A stretch of 64,000 nt of DNA from Bacteroidota bacterium (GCA_021780815.1 JAJXYC010000003.1:62001-126000); one strand, 5' to 3'; positions 46,059 through 55,677 are shown, counted from the first letter of the stretch. A program made the numbers and translations. The notes: generated by a model from the letters alone, not told the origin.

Positions 46059-47180
46059 TTAAGAAGTTTTTTCTTGAGGTTTATTTTTAATTTGCGTAGA
46101 AATATTTAGAACAATTCCAACCAAAGCGGCATTAAATAGAACTGCTGTACCTCCATAACTCACAAAAGGCAAAGGCACCCCCGTAGTAGGAATTAAGGCA
46201 GTATTTACAAGTGCATTAACAATAAAATAGATAAAGATGGAAAAAGCAATTCCAGTAACGTATAAATATGCTAATTGGTCAGGAGCACGTTTTGCAATAT
46301 AAATACATCGCCAGAAAAAGAGCAAGAATAGTCCAATAATTGCAATCAGCCCCAAGAAGCCATATTCTTCGCCAATAATAGAAAAAATAAAATCAGTATA
46401 AGGTTCAGAAAGCAACAAATTTTGACGACTTCCACCGGGTCCCAAGCCAATTACTCCACCACTGCCTAATGCAATCAATGAATTATCAACTTGATACGCT
46501 AATCTTTCCTTTGCATTACCTTTTAATAAACCCAAAAAGAATAAGATTCTGTTCAATCTGTATGCTGACGATATTGCATAAACAAATCCACCCAAAGCAC
46601 CAAACCCTACTGTCGCAAGCAAATGTTTAATACTTGCATTACCTAAAAATAGAACAATTAATCCAATTAAAAAAATTAAAAGCAACATTGAAAAGTTCGG
46701 TTGCAAACCTATTAACATACCAAACAGCATCAGCCATAAAATAAAAGGTAAGTAACCGTATTTCAAATCATTTATTTGCTCTTGCTTTCTTGTAACTAAA
46801 GTTCCAAAATGCAAAATAATAGAAAATTTTGCAAACTCGGAAGGCTGGAATTGAAGAAATCCAATCTCAATCCATCTACGAGCACCACCAACATTTGTCC
46901 CGACGAAGAAAACAGCAACAAGCAAGATTAATGCTGCAAGCATCAAATAAATAGAAATCTTACTCCAAATATGATAATCAACTTTTGCAGTAATAAAAAT
47001 AATTGCAATAGCCAAAATAGTTTTTAACGTATGGTTCAGTAATAATTTTTCAGGGGCAGACCCTTTTATAGTAGCAAAATAGCTCCCCGCTGAATATACA
47101 AAAGCAATAGAAAACAAAAGCAATATCATCACGCTTATAAAAATCCACCAATCAATATGTGCTTTTTCTGTTTTCACCAT
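46059..47180 (-). CDS. ftsW: Lipid II polymerase of the SEDS family (FtsW/RodA)
   Basis: A 373-residue inner-membrane protein with about ten helices. SEDS proteins polymerise peptidoglycan strands with a class B penicillin-binding protein; FtsW works at the division site. The family signature is GVPLPFVSYGGTAVLFN near the C-terminus; GGARRWIEIGFLQFQPSEFAKF and EEYGFLGLI are also typical. Position just downstream of murD on the same strand favours FtsW over RodA, as does general length. The usual murG after ftsW is absent; a NifX-like gene follows. Confidence 0.85.
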   Translation of the reverse strand: MVKTEKAHIDWWIFISVMILLLFSIAFVYSAGSYFATIKGSAPEKLLLNHTLKTILAIAIIFITAKVDYHIWSKISIYLMLAALILLVAVFFVGTNVGGARRWIEIGFLQFQPSEFAKFSIILHFGTLVTRKQEQINDLKYGYLPFILWLMLFGMLIGLQPNFSMLLLIFLIGLIVLFLGNASIKHLLATVGFGALGGFVYAISSAYRLNRILFFLGLLKGNAKERLAYQVDNSLIALGSGGVIGLGPGGSRQNLLLSEPYTDFIFSIIGEEYGFLGLIAIIGLFLLFFWRCIYIAKRAPDQLAYLYVTGIAFSIFIYFIVNALVNTALIPTTGVPLPFVSYGGTAVLFNAALVGIVLNISTQIKNKPQEKTS

Positions 47181-47237
47181 TAATTAAGTTCCTATATTCA
47201 AGTTATTTGCTACTATAAATATAAAAAACAAGCAAAT

Positions 47238-48569
47238 TTATTTCAAATTATTTACAATTTCTTTGAAGACATCGCCTCTTTGTTCAAAGTTCAAGAACAT
47301 ATCAAAAGATTTACAAGATGGCGAAAATAGAACAACATCGTTTTCAGCAGCTAAAGAATATGCTTCAAAAACAGCTTCTTCTAATGTATCAGCAATAATG
47401 CAATCTTTCATTAAGCAAAAATGATTAGAAATAGCTTCTGCTTCCTCACCAATTGCAATAATTTGTTTAACATTACGAAGAACAGAATCGTCTAAATCAG
47501 AATAGTTGTTGTTATCGCCACGTCCTCCTGCAATCCAAATAATATTATTGTCATAACTATTTAAAGCATACCAAGTAGAATTTACATTTGTAGCTTTGGA
47601 ATCATTGATAAATTTAATAGATTTAATTGTACGAACCAGTTCAAGTCTGTGATTAACTCCTTCGAATTTAGATAAAGCAGACCTTATGTTTTCATTGGTT
47701 ACTTCAAAAGCACGTGCGGCTAACAAAGCGGCTAATGAGTTGTAAATATTGTGCTTGCCCGGCAAACTTAGTTGATTAACTAACATTAATTCCTCTTCTT
47801 TTTGCTGTTTATTAATTAGAATTATTTTGCCATCTCGCACAAAAGCATCCCCCGCCTGTGAATCAATTGCAAAATATTCTATTTTACTTTTTGCTAAACG
47901 ATTTTTTCGTAAAAGTAAATCGTCATAATTCAAAATTAACAAATCATTTCCAATTTGGTTCAAAGAAATTTTCCACTTTGTTTCCACATAATCTTCCATA
48001 GTCTTGTGATACTTCAAGTGGTCAGGTGTAATATTAGTAATAACAGCTGCTTTGGGACGAAAATTTTGAATTCTATCAAGTTGATAGCTACTCACTTCAA
48101 GAACAATAATTGTTGTTTCATCGATATTTTCTAGAACTTGGGAAAATGGAACTCCAATATTGCCTGCAACAATAGAGTTTTTTTCCGAATTATTCAAAAT
48201 ATGCGAAATCAAAGCAGTAGTAGTCGTTTTGCCATTTGTCCCTGTTACTGCAATAATTGGATTTTTACAATTTTGATATGCAAATTCAATTTCCGAAATA
48301 ACAGGTATATTTCTTTTTTCTGCCTCACATATAATTTCAGCTTCACGTGGAACACCCGGCGAAGTTATTATTATATCGGATTTTTTAAGTAATTGAATTG
48401 AATTTTTACCAAATTCAAAGTCTATTGCATTTTTTTCAAAAAACGCAATAGTTTCTGTAAACTTAGATTCGTTCTCAATCTCAGAAACAAAAACTTGGTG
48501 TCCAAGTTTTTTTGCTAACATAGAAACAGCTTTACCGCTACGTGAAGCTCCAATAATTAAGATATTCAT
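47238..48569 (-). CDS. murD: UDP-N-acetylmuramoyl-L-alanine--D-glutamate ligase
   Basis: A 443-residue cytoplasmic Mur ligase that adds D-glutamate to UDP-MurNAc-L-Ala. The start is ATG 48569 (MNILIIGASRSGKAVSML); the longer frame to 48605 has no support. Features: N-terminal Rossmann UDP-binding domain, ATP loop AVTGTNGKTTTTALI, LEVSSYQLDRI and NITPDHLKYHKTMEDYVETKW, then the C-terminal NDSKATNVNSTWYAL and IWIAGGRGDNNNYSDL. It belongs to a shortened division/wall cluster with ftsW. Confidence 0.93.
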   Translation of the reverse strand: MNILIIGASRSGKAVSMLAKKLGHQVFVSEIENESKFTETIAFFEKNAIDFEFGKNSIQLLKKSDIIITSPGVPREAEIICEAEKRNIPVISEIEFAYQNCKNPIIAVTGTNGKTTTTALISHILNNSEKNSIVAGNIGVPFSQVLENIDETTIIVLEVSSYQLDRIQNFRPKAAVITNITPDHLKYHKTMEDYVETKWKISLNQIGNDLLILNYDDLLLRKNRLAKSKIEYFAIDSQAGDAFVRDGKIILINKQQKEEELMLVNQLSLPGKHNIYNSLAALLAARAFEVTNENIRSALSKFEGVNHRLELVRTIKSIKFINDSKATNVNSTWYALNSYDNNIIWIAGGRGDNNNYSDLDDSVLRNVKQIIAIGEEAEAISNHFCLMKDCIIADTLEEAVFEAYSLAAENDVVLFSPSCKSFDMFLNFEQRGDVFKEIVNNLK

Positions 48570-48592
48570 AGAATTCGCAATAAAAATAAATT

Positions 48593-48621
48593 CAAAATTA
48601 CGCAAAATATTATAGTTGCAA
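48593..48621 (-). promoter_or_regulatory. Probable promoter of murD
   Basis: On the minus strand, TTG (48619-48621) is followed after 18 bases by TAATTTTG (48593-48600), 24 bases before the murD start. Spacing is one short of the ideal 19. Confidence 0.4.
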
Positions 48622-48665
48622 GAAAATTATAAGAGTAATTTGCGAATATTTAGACAAAAATTTGA

Positions 48666-51600
48666 ATGAATTCGTCAATGTTTAATTATATTAAATTAAA
48701 TATTGATAATTTTGTAAATTTATTAAAATCGTGGTTTAAATTGAAAAAGTTTGAATTATTTCCTGAGAATTTTTCTTATTCCAAAAACGAGCATAATATT
48801 TTAAAGTATTGGAAAAATAATCAGATATTTGAAAAGACATTAGAAAAAAACAAGAACAATAAAAATTATAGTTTTTATGAAGGTCCCCCAACAGTAAATG
48901 GGAAACCCGGATTACACCATTTGATGGCTCGTACAATTAAAGATACAGTTTGCAGATACAAATCTATAAACGGTTATTATGTGCGTAGACAAGCAGGTTG
49001 GGACACACACGGATTGCCCGTTGAAATAGCAATGGAGAAGAATTTAGGATTAAAAGAAAAAAAAGAAATTGAAGTATTTGGAATCGATAAATTCAATGCC
49101 GCTTGCAAAGAATTTGTTTATAACAATATAAAAATGGACAAAGGCTGGAATTATTTAACTGAGCGAATGGGCTATTGGGTAGATTTAAATTCCGCTTATA
49201 TTACTTGCACTAATGAATATATAGAATCAGTTTGGTGGGCATTAAAGACATTTTTTGATAAAGGTTATATCTATCGTGGCTTTAAAGTAGTTCCTCAATC
49301 TCCAACTATTGCTACTCCTTTAAGTTCCCATGAACTTTCATTGGGATATAAAGATGTCAAAGACCCTAATTGTTATTTAAAATTGAAAATCACAAATTCA
49401 AAAATAAGCGATTTGGTCGGGAAAGAATTAGTTGTTTGGACAACAACCCCTTGGACTTTATTAGCAAACGTCGCTTTGGCTGTTGGTGAAAAAATTGATT
49501 ACGTACTTGTAAAAAACACTCGTACATTTAAAGATGGTGATACTTTAACCAGTTTTTTAGTTCTCGCCGAATCACGTTTAGCCATACTCGATGGGGAATA
49601 TGAAATTTTACAAAGATACAAAGGGGGTGATTTAGTTGGCACTTCTTATGAACAGATTTTGCCTTATGCAAAATTAGACAAAGAAAAATTCCCGCAAGCT
49701 TTGACCGTTTTGCTTGGTGATTTTGTTTCAACAGAAGATGGAAGCGGAATTGTCCATTTAGCACCTGCTTTTGGCGAAGACGATTATCAAATGTCTTTAA
49801 AATTTAAAATACCTTTTATTCAGCCTGTTACTCCTGATGGTCATTTTACAGAAGACATGGGTGATTTTGCTGGTCGGGCTATTAAAACCTTTACTTACGA
49901 TGACGATAGAGTGGAAGAAGGGGCAGACAAAGATATTGTAAAATATTTGAAATCAGTTTCAAAAATTTATCGTGCTACTTTTGATTATTTGCATAGTTAT
50001 CCGCATTGTTGGAGAACTGGAAATCCGATAATGTATTATGCTCGTGAATCTTGGTTCATTAAATCACCTGAATATAAAGAAAAGTTAATTAATTTAAATA
50101 AACAAATCAATTGGCAACCAAAAGAAATCGGCGAAGGTCGTTTCGGTAATTGGTTAGAAGAAGTAAAGGAATGGTCTCTTTCTCGGGATAGATACTGGGG
50201 AACTCCGCTCCCTATTTGGGTTAATCAAAATGATAAAAACAATATTTTTGCAATTGGCTCAATTGACGAACTCAAAGAAGGATTATACGAATTTGAAGAT
50301 GGGACACGCATTCCTGTAAAAGAAGGTAATTTTGAAATTGATTTACACAAGCCTTTCGTAGATAAAATTGTTTTCATCAAAGATGGGAAATTATATCGTC
50401 GCACAAGTGAAGTTATTGATGTTTGGTTTGATTCAGGTTCAATGCCTTTTGCTCAATTCCATTATCCATTCGAAAACAAAGAATTATTTGAAAGTCAATT
50501 CCCCGCTGATTTTATCGCCGAAGGTGTTGACCAAACTCGTGGTTGGTTCTATACTTTGCATAATATAGCTTCCGCTTTGTTTGATAAACCTGCTTTTAAA
50601 AATATTGTGGTAAATGAACTTATTTTGGATAGCAAAGGTATAAAAATGTCCAAATCAAAAGGCAATGTTATTGACCCATTTGATATAATGGAAAAATATG
50701 GAGCAGATGCTGTTCGTTGGTATTTGTTTGTGAATAATCCGCCTTGGAAGCCAACTTTATTTAATCCATTAGATTTAGAAAGAACTGTTATTTCTGACTT
50801 TTTAAGATCTTTAATTAATACTTACTCATTTTTTGCTCTTTACGCTAATATTGATAAGTTTGATTTACATCAAGCCGAAATTGATTTTGAGAAAAAACCA
50901 GTTATTGATAAATGGATTATATCTAGAACTTATTCTTTGATTAAAGATTACAAACAGTTTATGAACGATTATGAACTCACGAAAGCACATCGTGCTATTC
51001 AAGATTTTGTAATTTATGAACTTTCAAATTGGTATATTCGTAGAAATAGACGTCGATTTTGGAAAGGTGAAAATGACGATGAAAAAATAATGGCTTACCA
51101 AACACTTTATTTTGTGTTAAAACAAATTGCTACTTTAATTTCTTCTGCCGCTCCTTTTATTGCCGAAGATTTATATTTAAAATTGCGTAAAGAAAACGAT
51201 GCTATTTCAATTAACTTGGTCGATTTCCCAGAAATTGATGGAAATAAGATTAATTTGGTTCTAGAACACAAAATGGCAATTGTTCAAAAGATTGTTTATT
51301 TATCTCGCTCTTTAAGAGAAAAAGCAAAGATACGTGTTCGTCAGCCGCTCCGTCGTATTTTAATACCTATTGATTCGCCGCAAGAAAGACGCAATATATT
51401 AGAATTTCAAGATATTATTCTAGAAGAATTAAACTTAAAAGCAATCGAATTTATTGATGAGAATAATTCTGATGTTATTAAAAGAAAGGCTAAACCAAAC
51501 TATAAAGTTATGGGCAAAAAGTTTGGCAAATTAATGAAACTTGCCGCCGAAGCAATTTCTACTTTAAGCAATGAACAGGTTATTGAGTTCGAGAAAAATA

Positions 51601-52001
51601 ATTCTCTTAAGATCAATTACCAAAATGAAAATCTTGAATTTATTGCCGAAGATTTAGAAATTTATAGCGAAGATATCGAAGGTTGGTTGGTTGCTCGTGA
51701 AGACGATTTAACTGTTGCGTTGGATAGTTCGTTAGATGCTGAGCTTATTCAAGAAGGTATTGCTCGTGAATTTGTTAGCAAAATCCAAAATATACGCAAA
51801 GATAATGGATTGCAAGTTACAGATAGAATTAAAATTCTTTATTGTGCTAATGATAAATTTAATCAAGCAATTAAAAGCCAAGAAAATTATATTATGAACG
51901 AAACTTTGGCAAGTAATTTAGAATTAAGCAATGAACTTGACGAATCTTGTGCTTTTGACTTTTTAGAAGATACTGTGAAAATTAAAATTGAGAAAAATTG
52001 A
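48666..52001 (+). CDS. ileS: Isoleucyl-tRNA synthetase, eukaryote-like type with GxHH motif
   Basis: A 1111-residue class I synthetase that charges tRNA-Ile. It has FYEGPPTVNGKPGLHHLMAR at the HIGH site, an editing domain (WTTTPWTLLANVALAV, DGSGIVHLAPAFGEDDY), WDTHGLPVEIA, VDQTRGWFY, and the KMSKSKG loop (660-664). The HIGH motif, usually HxGH, reads G82-L83-H84-H85. In IleRS type 2 this swapped GxHH form is known to go with very high mupirocin resistance. The C-terminus has no zinc-finger pair, as in the eukaryote-like type. The N-terminus is about 30 residues longer than the usual start; ATG at 48678 is an alternative. Confidence 0.94.
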   Translation: MNSSMFNYIKLNIDNFVNLLKSWFKLKKFELFPENFSYSKNEHNILKYWKNNQIFEKTLEKNKNNKNYSFYEGPPTVNGKPGLHHLMARTIKDTVCRYKSINGYYVRRQAGWDTHGLPVEIAMEKNLGLKEKKEIEVFGIDKFNAACKEFVYNNIKMDKGWNYLTERMGYWVDLNSAYITCTNEYIESVWWALKTFFDKGYIYRGFKVVPQSPTIATPLSSHELSLGYKDVKDPNCYLKLKITNSKISDLVGKELVVWTTTPWTLLANVALAVGEKIDYVLVKNTRTFKDGDTLTSFLVLAESRLAILDGEYEILQRYKGGDLVGTSYEQILPYAKLDKEKFPQALTVLLGDFVSTEDGSGIVHLAPAFGEDDYQMSLKFKIPFIQPVTPDGHFTEDMGDFAGRAIKTFTYDDDRVEEGADKDIVKYLKSVSKIYRATFDYLHSYPHCWRTGNPIMYYARESWFIKSPEYKEKLINLNKQINWQPKEIGEGRFGNWLEEVKEWSLSRDRYWGTPLPIWVNQNDKNNIFAIGSIDELKEGLYEFEDGTRIPVKEGNFEIDLHKPFVDKIVFIKDGKLYRRTSEVIDVWFDSGSMPFAQFHYPFENKELFESQFPADFIAEGVDQTRGWFYTLHNIASALFDKPAFKNIVVNELILDSKGIKMSKSKGNVIDPFDIMEKYGADAVRWYLFVNNPPWKPTLFNPLDLERTVISDFLRSLINTYSFFALYANIDKFDLHQAEIDFEKKPVIDKWIISRTYSLIKDYKQFMNDYELTKAHRAIQDFVIYELSNWYIRRNRRRFWKGENDDEKIMAYQTLYFVLKQIATLISSAAPFIAEDLYLKLRKENDAISINLVDFPEIDGNKINLVLEHKMAIVQKIVYLSRSLREKAKIRVRQPLRRILIPIDSPQERRNILEFQDIILEELNLKAIEFIDENNSDVIKRKAKPNYKVMGKKFGKLMKLAAEAISTLSNEQVIEFEKNNSLKINYQNENLEFIAEDLEIYSEDIEGWLVAREDDLTVALDSSLDAELIQEGIAREFVSKIQNIRKDNGLQVTDRIKILYCANDKFNQAIKSQENYIMNETLASNLELSNELDESCAFDFLEDTVKIKIEKN

Positions 52002-52094
52002 GAAAATTTAATATTTTTTTTCAATTAAATTTATTTTACTTAATAAAATTTTACTAATTTTGCTGTTTAATTTTTTGAAAAACGGAGTTGTCTT

Positions 52095-53213
52095 ATGGCA
52101 AAAACTAACAAACAAAAAGAAATTATTTCTCAATCTTCAAAAGAAGTTGTGAAAACAAAATTAAAAGAAGTTGTTGATAAAACAAAATCTATAAAAGATA
52201 AGGTAAATCGGGAATTGCCAGAAGAGAAGCCGTCTCCAAATAAACTGGAAAAAGAATCTATGAAAAAATCTATAAAAGAAGACAATAAAAAAACAAAGAT
52301 TGCTACTTCCGAACCTGTTGCCGAAAAAACTAAGGGAAAAACAGCGGAGGCTGTGAAAACTATGACAAAATCTATAAAAGATAGCACTGCTAATTTAGAC
52401 GCTAAAACATCTAAAAAATCGATTACGCCTGGTACAGAAACAACAAAAGCTTCAAAAGAAATTAAAAATGCGATTAAAAAAGCCCCTGCTAAAAAATCTC
52501 AAAAAAGTAAAGATTTGGAAGCTGCTCTTGTGCCGATACAAAAACCAACGGTAAAAAAATCAGCTGATGAATTAGAAACTGAATTGATTAATAAAAAGAA
52601 AGTTCCTGAACAAGAAGCAATAAAAACTGGAGGAAAATCTGAAAAGAAAATTACTGTTGCAAAAGAAAAAGAACCTGTTGCTGTAGTAGAAACTAAAAAG
52701 CATACTGTTGAAAAACCTAACAAGCAAGAAAAATCTCTATCTGGCAAAGCCCCTAATAAAGTACAAAATCAAGATACAACACAAAAAGAAATTCGTTATA
52801 GCGATGACGAATTACAAATGTTCGAAAATGTTATTCTTGAAGCAAAAAGAGAATCCCTCGACGAATTAAGAATGTTAAGGGATAGACTTGACGATTTAAA
52901 TAGCTACGATATGGCAGAAGAAAGCATGATATATTCTATGCATATGGGCGAACAAGGAACTGAACCTATAGAAAAAGAAAAAACTTATGCTCAAATTCAA
53001 AGATTAACTGAATATATCAAAAAACTTGATGATGCTTTGCAAAGAATCAAAGACAAAACTTATGGTATTTGCCGTGTTTGTGGCATTTTAATTGCAAAAG
53101 AAAGATTGCTCGCAGTTCCAATTACTACATTGTCTGCTTCTTGGAAAATACATCAAAAATGTCCTGATGATAACGTCGATAGAATTGAACCTATGAAAGA
53201 ACAACTTATGTAA
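52095..53213 (+). CDS. DksA/TraR-like protein with long Lys-rich N-terminal extension
   Basis: A 372-residue protein in two parts. Residues 1-230 are low-complexity Lys/Glu/Thr/Ala sequence with repeated SIKD and KKS pieces, like a histone-H1-type tail. Residues about 235-372 match the DksA/TraR layout: a coiled-coil (QMFENVILEAKRESLDELRMLRDRL), then YGICRVCGILIAKERLLAVP. The zinc finger is incomplete: Cys326 and Cys329 are present, but the second CxxC is replaced (LSASW), with one further Cys356 in HQKC. DksA-type proteins bind RNA polymerase through its secondary channel. AGTTG/GGAG precedes the ATG; a TAATTTTG box is at 52055-52062. Whether it regulates transcription or binds DNA is open. 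Confidence 0.82.
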   Translation: MAKTNKQKEIISQSSKEVVKTKLKEVVDKTKSIKDKVNRELPEEKPSPNKLEKESMKKSIKEDNKKTKIATSEPVAEKTKGKTAEAVKTMTKSIKDSTANLDAKTSKKSITPGTETTKASKEIKNAIKKAPAKKSQKSKDLEAALVPIQKPTVKKSADELETELINKKKVPEQEAIKTGGKSEKKITVAKEKEPVAVVETKKHTVEKPNKQEKSLSGKAPNKVQNQDTTQKEIRYSDDELQMFENVILEAKRESLDELRMLRDRLDDLNSYDMAEESMIYSMHMGEQGTEPIEKEKTYAQIQRLTEYIKKLDDALQRIKDKTYGICRVCGILIAKERLLAVPITTLSASWKIHQKCPDDNVDRIEPMKEQLM

Positions 53214-53239
53214 TTCTTTTCTTATTATAAGCGATTAAC

Positions 53240-53277
53240 AACAAAAGGCTATCTTGAAACAATGATAGCCTTTGTTA
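53240..53277 (+). terminator. Terminator after the DksA-like gene
   Basis: AAAGGCTATC (53244-53253) and GATAGCCTTT (53264-53273) form a 10-pair stem with a 10-base loop; A-rich sequence on the left and TTTGTTATAT on the right. Confidence 0.75.
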
Positions 53278-53675
53278 TATGCGATAGATACACTTTTGCT
53301 CACAATTCTAATTACTTCGCACACATTAACTTTAAGCGAAAAATAGACATATCTTAGAAATTTTGTAACTTTGCAACTTCTAATTTAACAAAAATAATAT
53401 TCAGTATGGGTGTATGGATGCCAAACACATTAAACAGATTATTAAAGAATCTCTCAAATTGATGATAGACTTCGAAACCAAATACTGAAGAAATTAATGT
53501 TACACAATTGGTAAAAAGGCAAAAGTATAGGAAAACCCACACTACAAAAAATAGCAAAACGTTATGCAATATTTAGCAAAGTAAATAAAATTTATTATAA
53601 AAAAACAAAAACTCGCTGGTCAAAAGTTCCCTTTATCTATTTTTGACTCACATAAATCGTAAGGAGAAAAAAAAT
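53278..53675. other. Gap ahead of the third restriction-modification locus
   Basis: About 400 bases without a firm gene. A TAACTTTG box at 53366-53373 sits in the string TTTTGTAACTTTGC also found at the first locus. An ATG at 53414 opens a 24-residue frame (MDAKHIKQIIKESLKLMIDF and four more) ending at 53488; it could be a leader peptide or a decayed gene start, but nothing supports it beyond position. The minus-strand open frame 53354-53569 looks like noise. Confidence 0.45.
53366..53373 (+). promoter_or_regulatory. Possible -7 box upstream of the third restriction-modification locus
   Basis: TAACTTTG matches TAnnTTTG. The base triplet 19 bases upstream is TAG instead of TTG, so the match is partial. 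It would give a leader of nearly 300 bases before the methylase gene. Confidence 0.35.
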
Positions 53676-54869
53676 ATGAACAATTTGGAAGCAGTAAGAC
53701 AAAAATCTGGAATCAACGGAGAATACAAGGAATTACTTTTTCCATTACCTAAAAAGCTCATATTCAAAGAAGAAAAAATCATTAAATCATTATTTAATAA
53801 TTTTATAGAATCAGAAATGACATTTGACCTGTCGGATGAGCAGTTAACTATATTTCTCAACACATTAGACATTAAAATATTTCGAGATGAAATTGACAAA
53901 ATATTGTCTAATAATAACTCCCCCAATATTAGCAAATTACTTCAAAATATTGTTGATGAAATTGAATCAATTAAAAGTTATGGTTTTAAAAACAACAAGC
54001 GAATATATATTGGTTATAATAAAGAGCGCAAAGTTAAAGATAGAAAAGCAAAAGAAGCAAATCGGAATCAGTATTACTATGCTAATAGCAATAACTTTCC
54101 CATAATAAATAATACATTGCCTAAAGAATATGAAAACAGCATAATTTGCGGGGATAGCTATGAAGTTTTAAAGAAATTACCTGACAATTGCATTGATTTA
54201 GTTTTTACTTCCCCTCCTTATAATTTTGGGCTTGATTATGAAGCCAATGAAGATGCCCATCATTGGGATAAATATTTCTCAAAACTATTTGAGATCTTTT
54301 CAGAATGCATCAGAGTTGTAAAATATGGAGGAAGAATAGTTGTCAACATTCAGCCCCTTTTTTCAGATTACATACCAAGCCATCATATAATAAGCAATTT
54401 TTTCATTTCAAATAAAATGATATGGAAAGGCGAAATATTGTGGGAAAAAAATAACTATAATTGCAAATATACTGCTTGGGGAAGTTGGAAAAGCCCCAGC
54501 AACCCATATTTAAAATACACTTGGGAATTTGTTGAAATATTTTCTAAGGGTACATTAAAAAAAGAAGGACAACAGGACAAAGCCGACATTACTGCTGATG
54601 AATTTAAAAAATGGGTTGTGGCAAAATGGTCAATTGCTCCTGAAAGAAATATGAAATCTTTCAACCATCCTGCAATGTTCCCAGAAGAATTAGCAACAAG
54701 AGTAATTAAATTATTTAGTTTTGAAAATGATATTATATTAGATCCTTTCAATGGTGCTGGCACTACAACTTTTATTGCCCGTAGATTTAATAGAAAATAT
54801 TTAGGTATTGATATAGCAAAAGAGTACTGTGATATAGCAAACAATAGAATGTCTTCAACATTTTTTTAA
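53676..54869 (+). CDS. Beta-class DNA methyltransferase, probably N4-cytosine
   Basis: A 397-residue enzyme. ATG 53676 is chosen for AAGGAG ten bases ahead; an in-frame TTG at 53643 would add eleven residues. The C-terminal 240 residues hold the catalytic domain in beta order: motif IV first (DLVFTSPPYNFGLDY, catalytic SPPY), then the FNHPAMFPEELATRVIKLFS helix, then the AdoMet site DIILDPFNGAGTTTFIARRF and GIDIAKEYCDIA. SPPY is usual in N4-cytosine methylases, though adenine types exist. The first 150 residues are an unfamiliar helical region with DRKAKEANRNQYYY. The endonuclease gene follows after 9 bases. Confidence 0.88.
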   Translation: MNNLEAVRQKSGINGEYKELLFPLPKKLIFKEEKIIKSLFNNFIESEMTFDLSDEQLTIFLNTLDIKIFRDEIDKILSNNNSPNISKLLQNIVDEIESIKSYGFKNNKRIYIGYNKERKVKDRKAKEANRNQYYYANSNNFPIINNTLPKEYENSIICGDSYEVLKKLPDNCIDLVFTSPPYNFGLDYEANEDAHHWDKYFSKLFEIFSECIRVVKYGGRIVVNIQPLFSDYIPSHHIISNFFISNKMIWKGEILWEKNNYNCKYTAWGSWKSPSNPYLKYTWEFVEIFSKGTLKKEGQQDKADITADEFKKWVVAKWSIAPERNMKSFNHPAMFPEELATRVIKLFSFENDIILDPFNGAGTTTFIARRFNRKYLGIDIAKEYCDIANNRMSSTFF

Positions 54870-54878
54870 GGAGTATAT

Positions 54879-55580
54879 ATGCCTTACAGCATTGATGAAA
54901 TATTAAAAGCGTATGAAATATTGATCAAAGGCATTGAAGCAGATGCAACAGACGATGAAGAACGTGCTTTTGGTGGGATTATAAGAGCGGGAAAAGGAAA
55001 ATTGGTAGAAAGTATTGCACGACATATGGTAGAAATAGCATGGGATAAAATTGGAGGCGAACCTGAACGACTTTCACTTAGAAAACAGACATTTAAAATT
55101 CCAATAAATAAATCATATATAGAAAAATTGACAAATAATGCAATTCGAAATTTTATCTATAAAAATATTTCGGATTATTATTACACTTTCAAAACAGATG
55201 TTCATGTTTCAATTGATAACAGCATGGTAATGGGTATTGAATGCAAAGCATATACAGAAAATGCAATGTTAAAAAGAATTATGGTAGATTTTACTTTGCT
55301 AAAAAGTATTATGCCAAATGTTAGTTGCGTCCTATTGCAATTAGAAAGTCAATTAACAGGCGATTATTCTTCTCCAAAAAAGAAAATAATTTTTGGGAGT
55401 CATTCAAGCCACACAATTATGTCTTACTTTGATGTTGAACTGAACATTATTACCTTGCTTGAAGGTGAAAGAAAAGTAAATGAACCAATTCACAATTCAG
55501 AATATTTTAAAGATTTACGAAAAGATGTATTAGAAATTGGAATTAATGAATTATCTGATTTATTAAAACAATATCAATAA
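54879..55580 (+). CDS. Probable type II restriction endonuclease (PD-(D/E)XK type)
   Basis: A 233-residue protein nine bases after the methylase gene. Residues about 106-128 read TFKTDVHVSIDNSMVMGIECKAYTEN: Asp in KTDVH, then IECK as the E-x-K, with a hydrophobic strand between, the PD-(D/E)XK nuclease core. A helix with RAFGGIIRAGKGKLVESIA precedes it, where many type II enzymes hold the first acid. Target site unknown. Both genes are Lys/Asn/Ile-rich and inserted between the dksA-like gene and the translation cluster, which fits an acquired pair. Confidence 0.75.
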   Translation: MPYSIDEILKAYEILIKGIEADATDDEERAFGGIIRAGKGKLVESIARHMVEIAWDKIGGEPERLSLRKQTFKIPINKSYIEKLTNNAIRNFIYKNISDYYYTFKTDVHVSIDNSMVMGIECKAYTENAMLKRIMVDFTLLKSIMPNVSCVLLQLESQLTGDYSSPKKKIIFGSHSSHTIMSYFDVELNIITLLEGERKVNEPIHNSEYFKDLRKDVLEIGINELSDLLKQYQ

Positions 55581-55619
55581 TTAAAAAGTGTCTAATATAC
55601 AAAAAATATATAACAAAAA

Positions 55620-55656
55620 AAGAGAGGTACCTTATGTGTGCGGGACAACCTCTCTT
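55620..55656 (-). terminator. Terminator of the minus-strand translation cluster
   Basis: AAGAGAGGT (55620-55628) pairs with ACCTCTCTT (55648-55656), loop of 19 bases. On the minus strand it is followed by TTTTTTGTTATAT. It lies about 20 bases past the stop at 55678. Confidence 0.7.
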
Positions 55657-55677
55657 ATTAATTATTTTTTGTTCTTA

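Noticed and set aside
53354-53569. Minus-strand 71-codon frame before the third methylase gene
   Set aside because: No start signal, no recognisable segment, and its composition is that of random AT-rich DNA.
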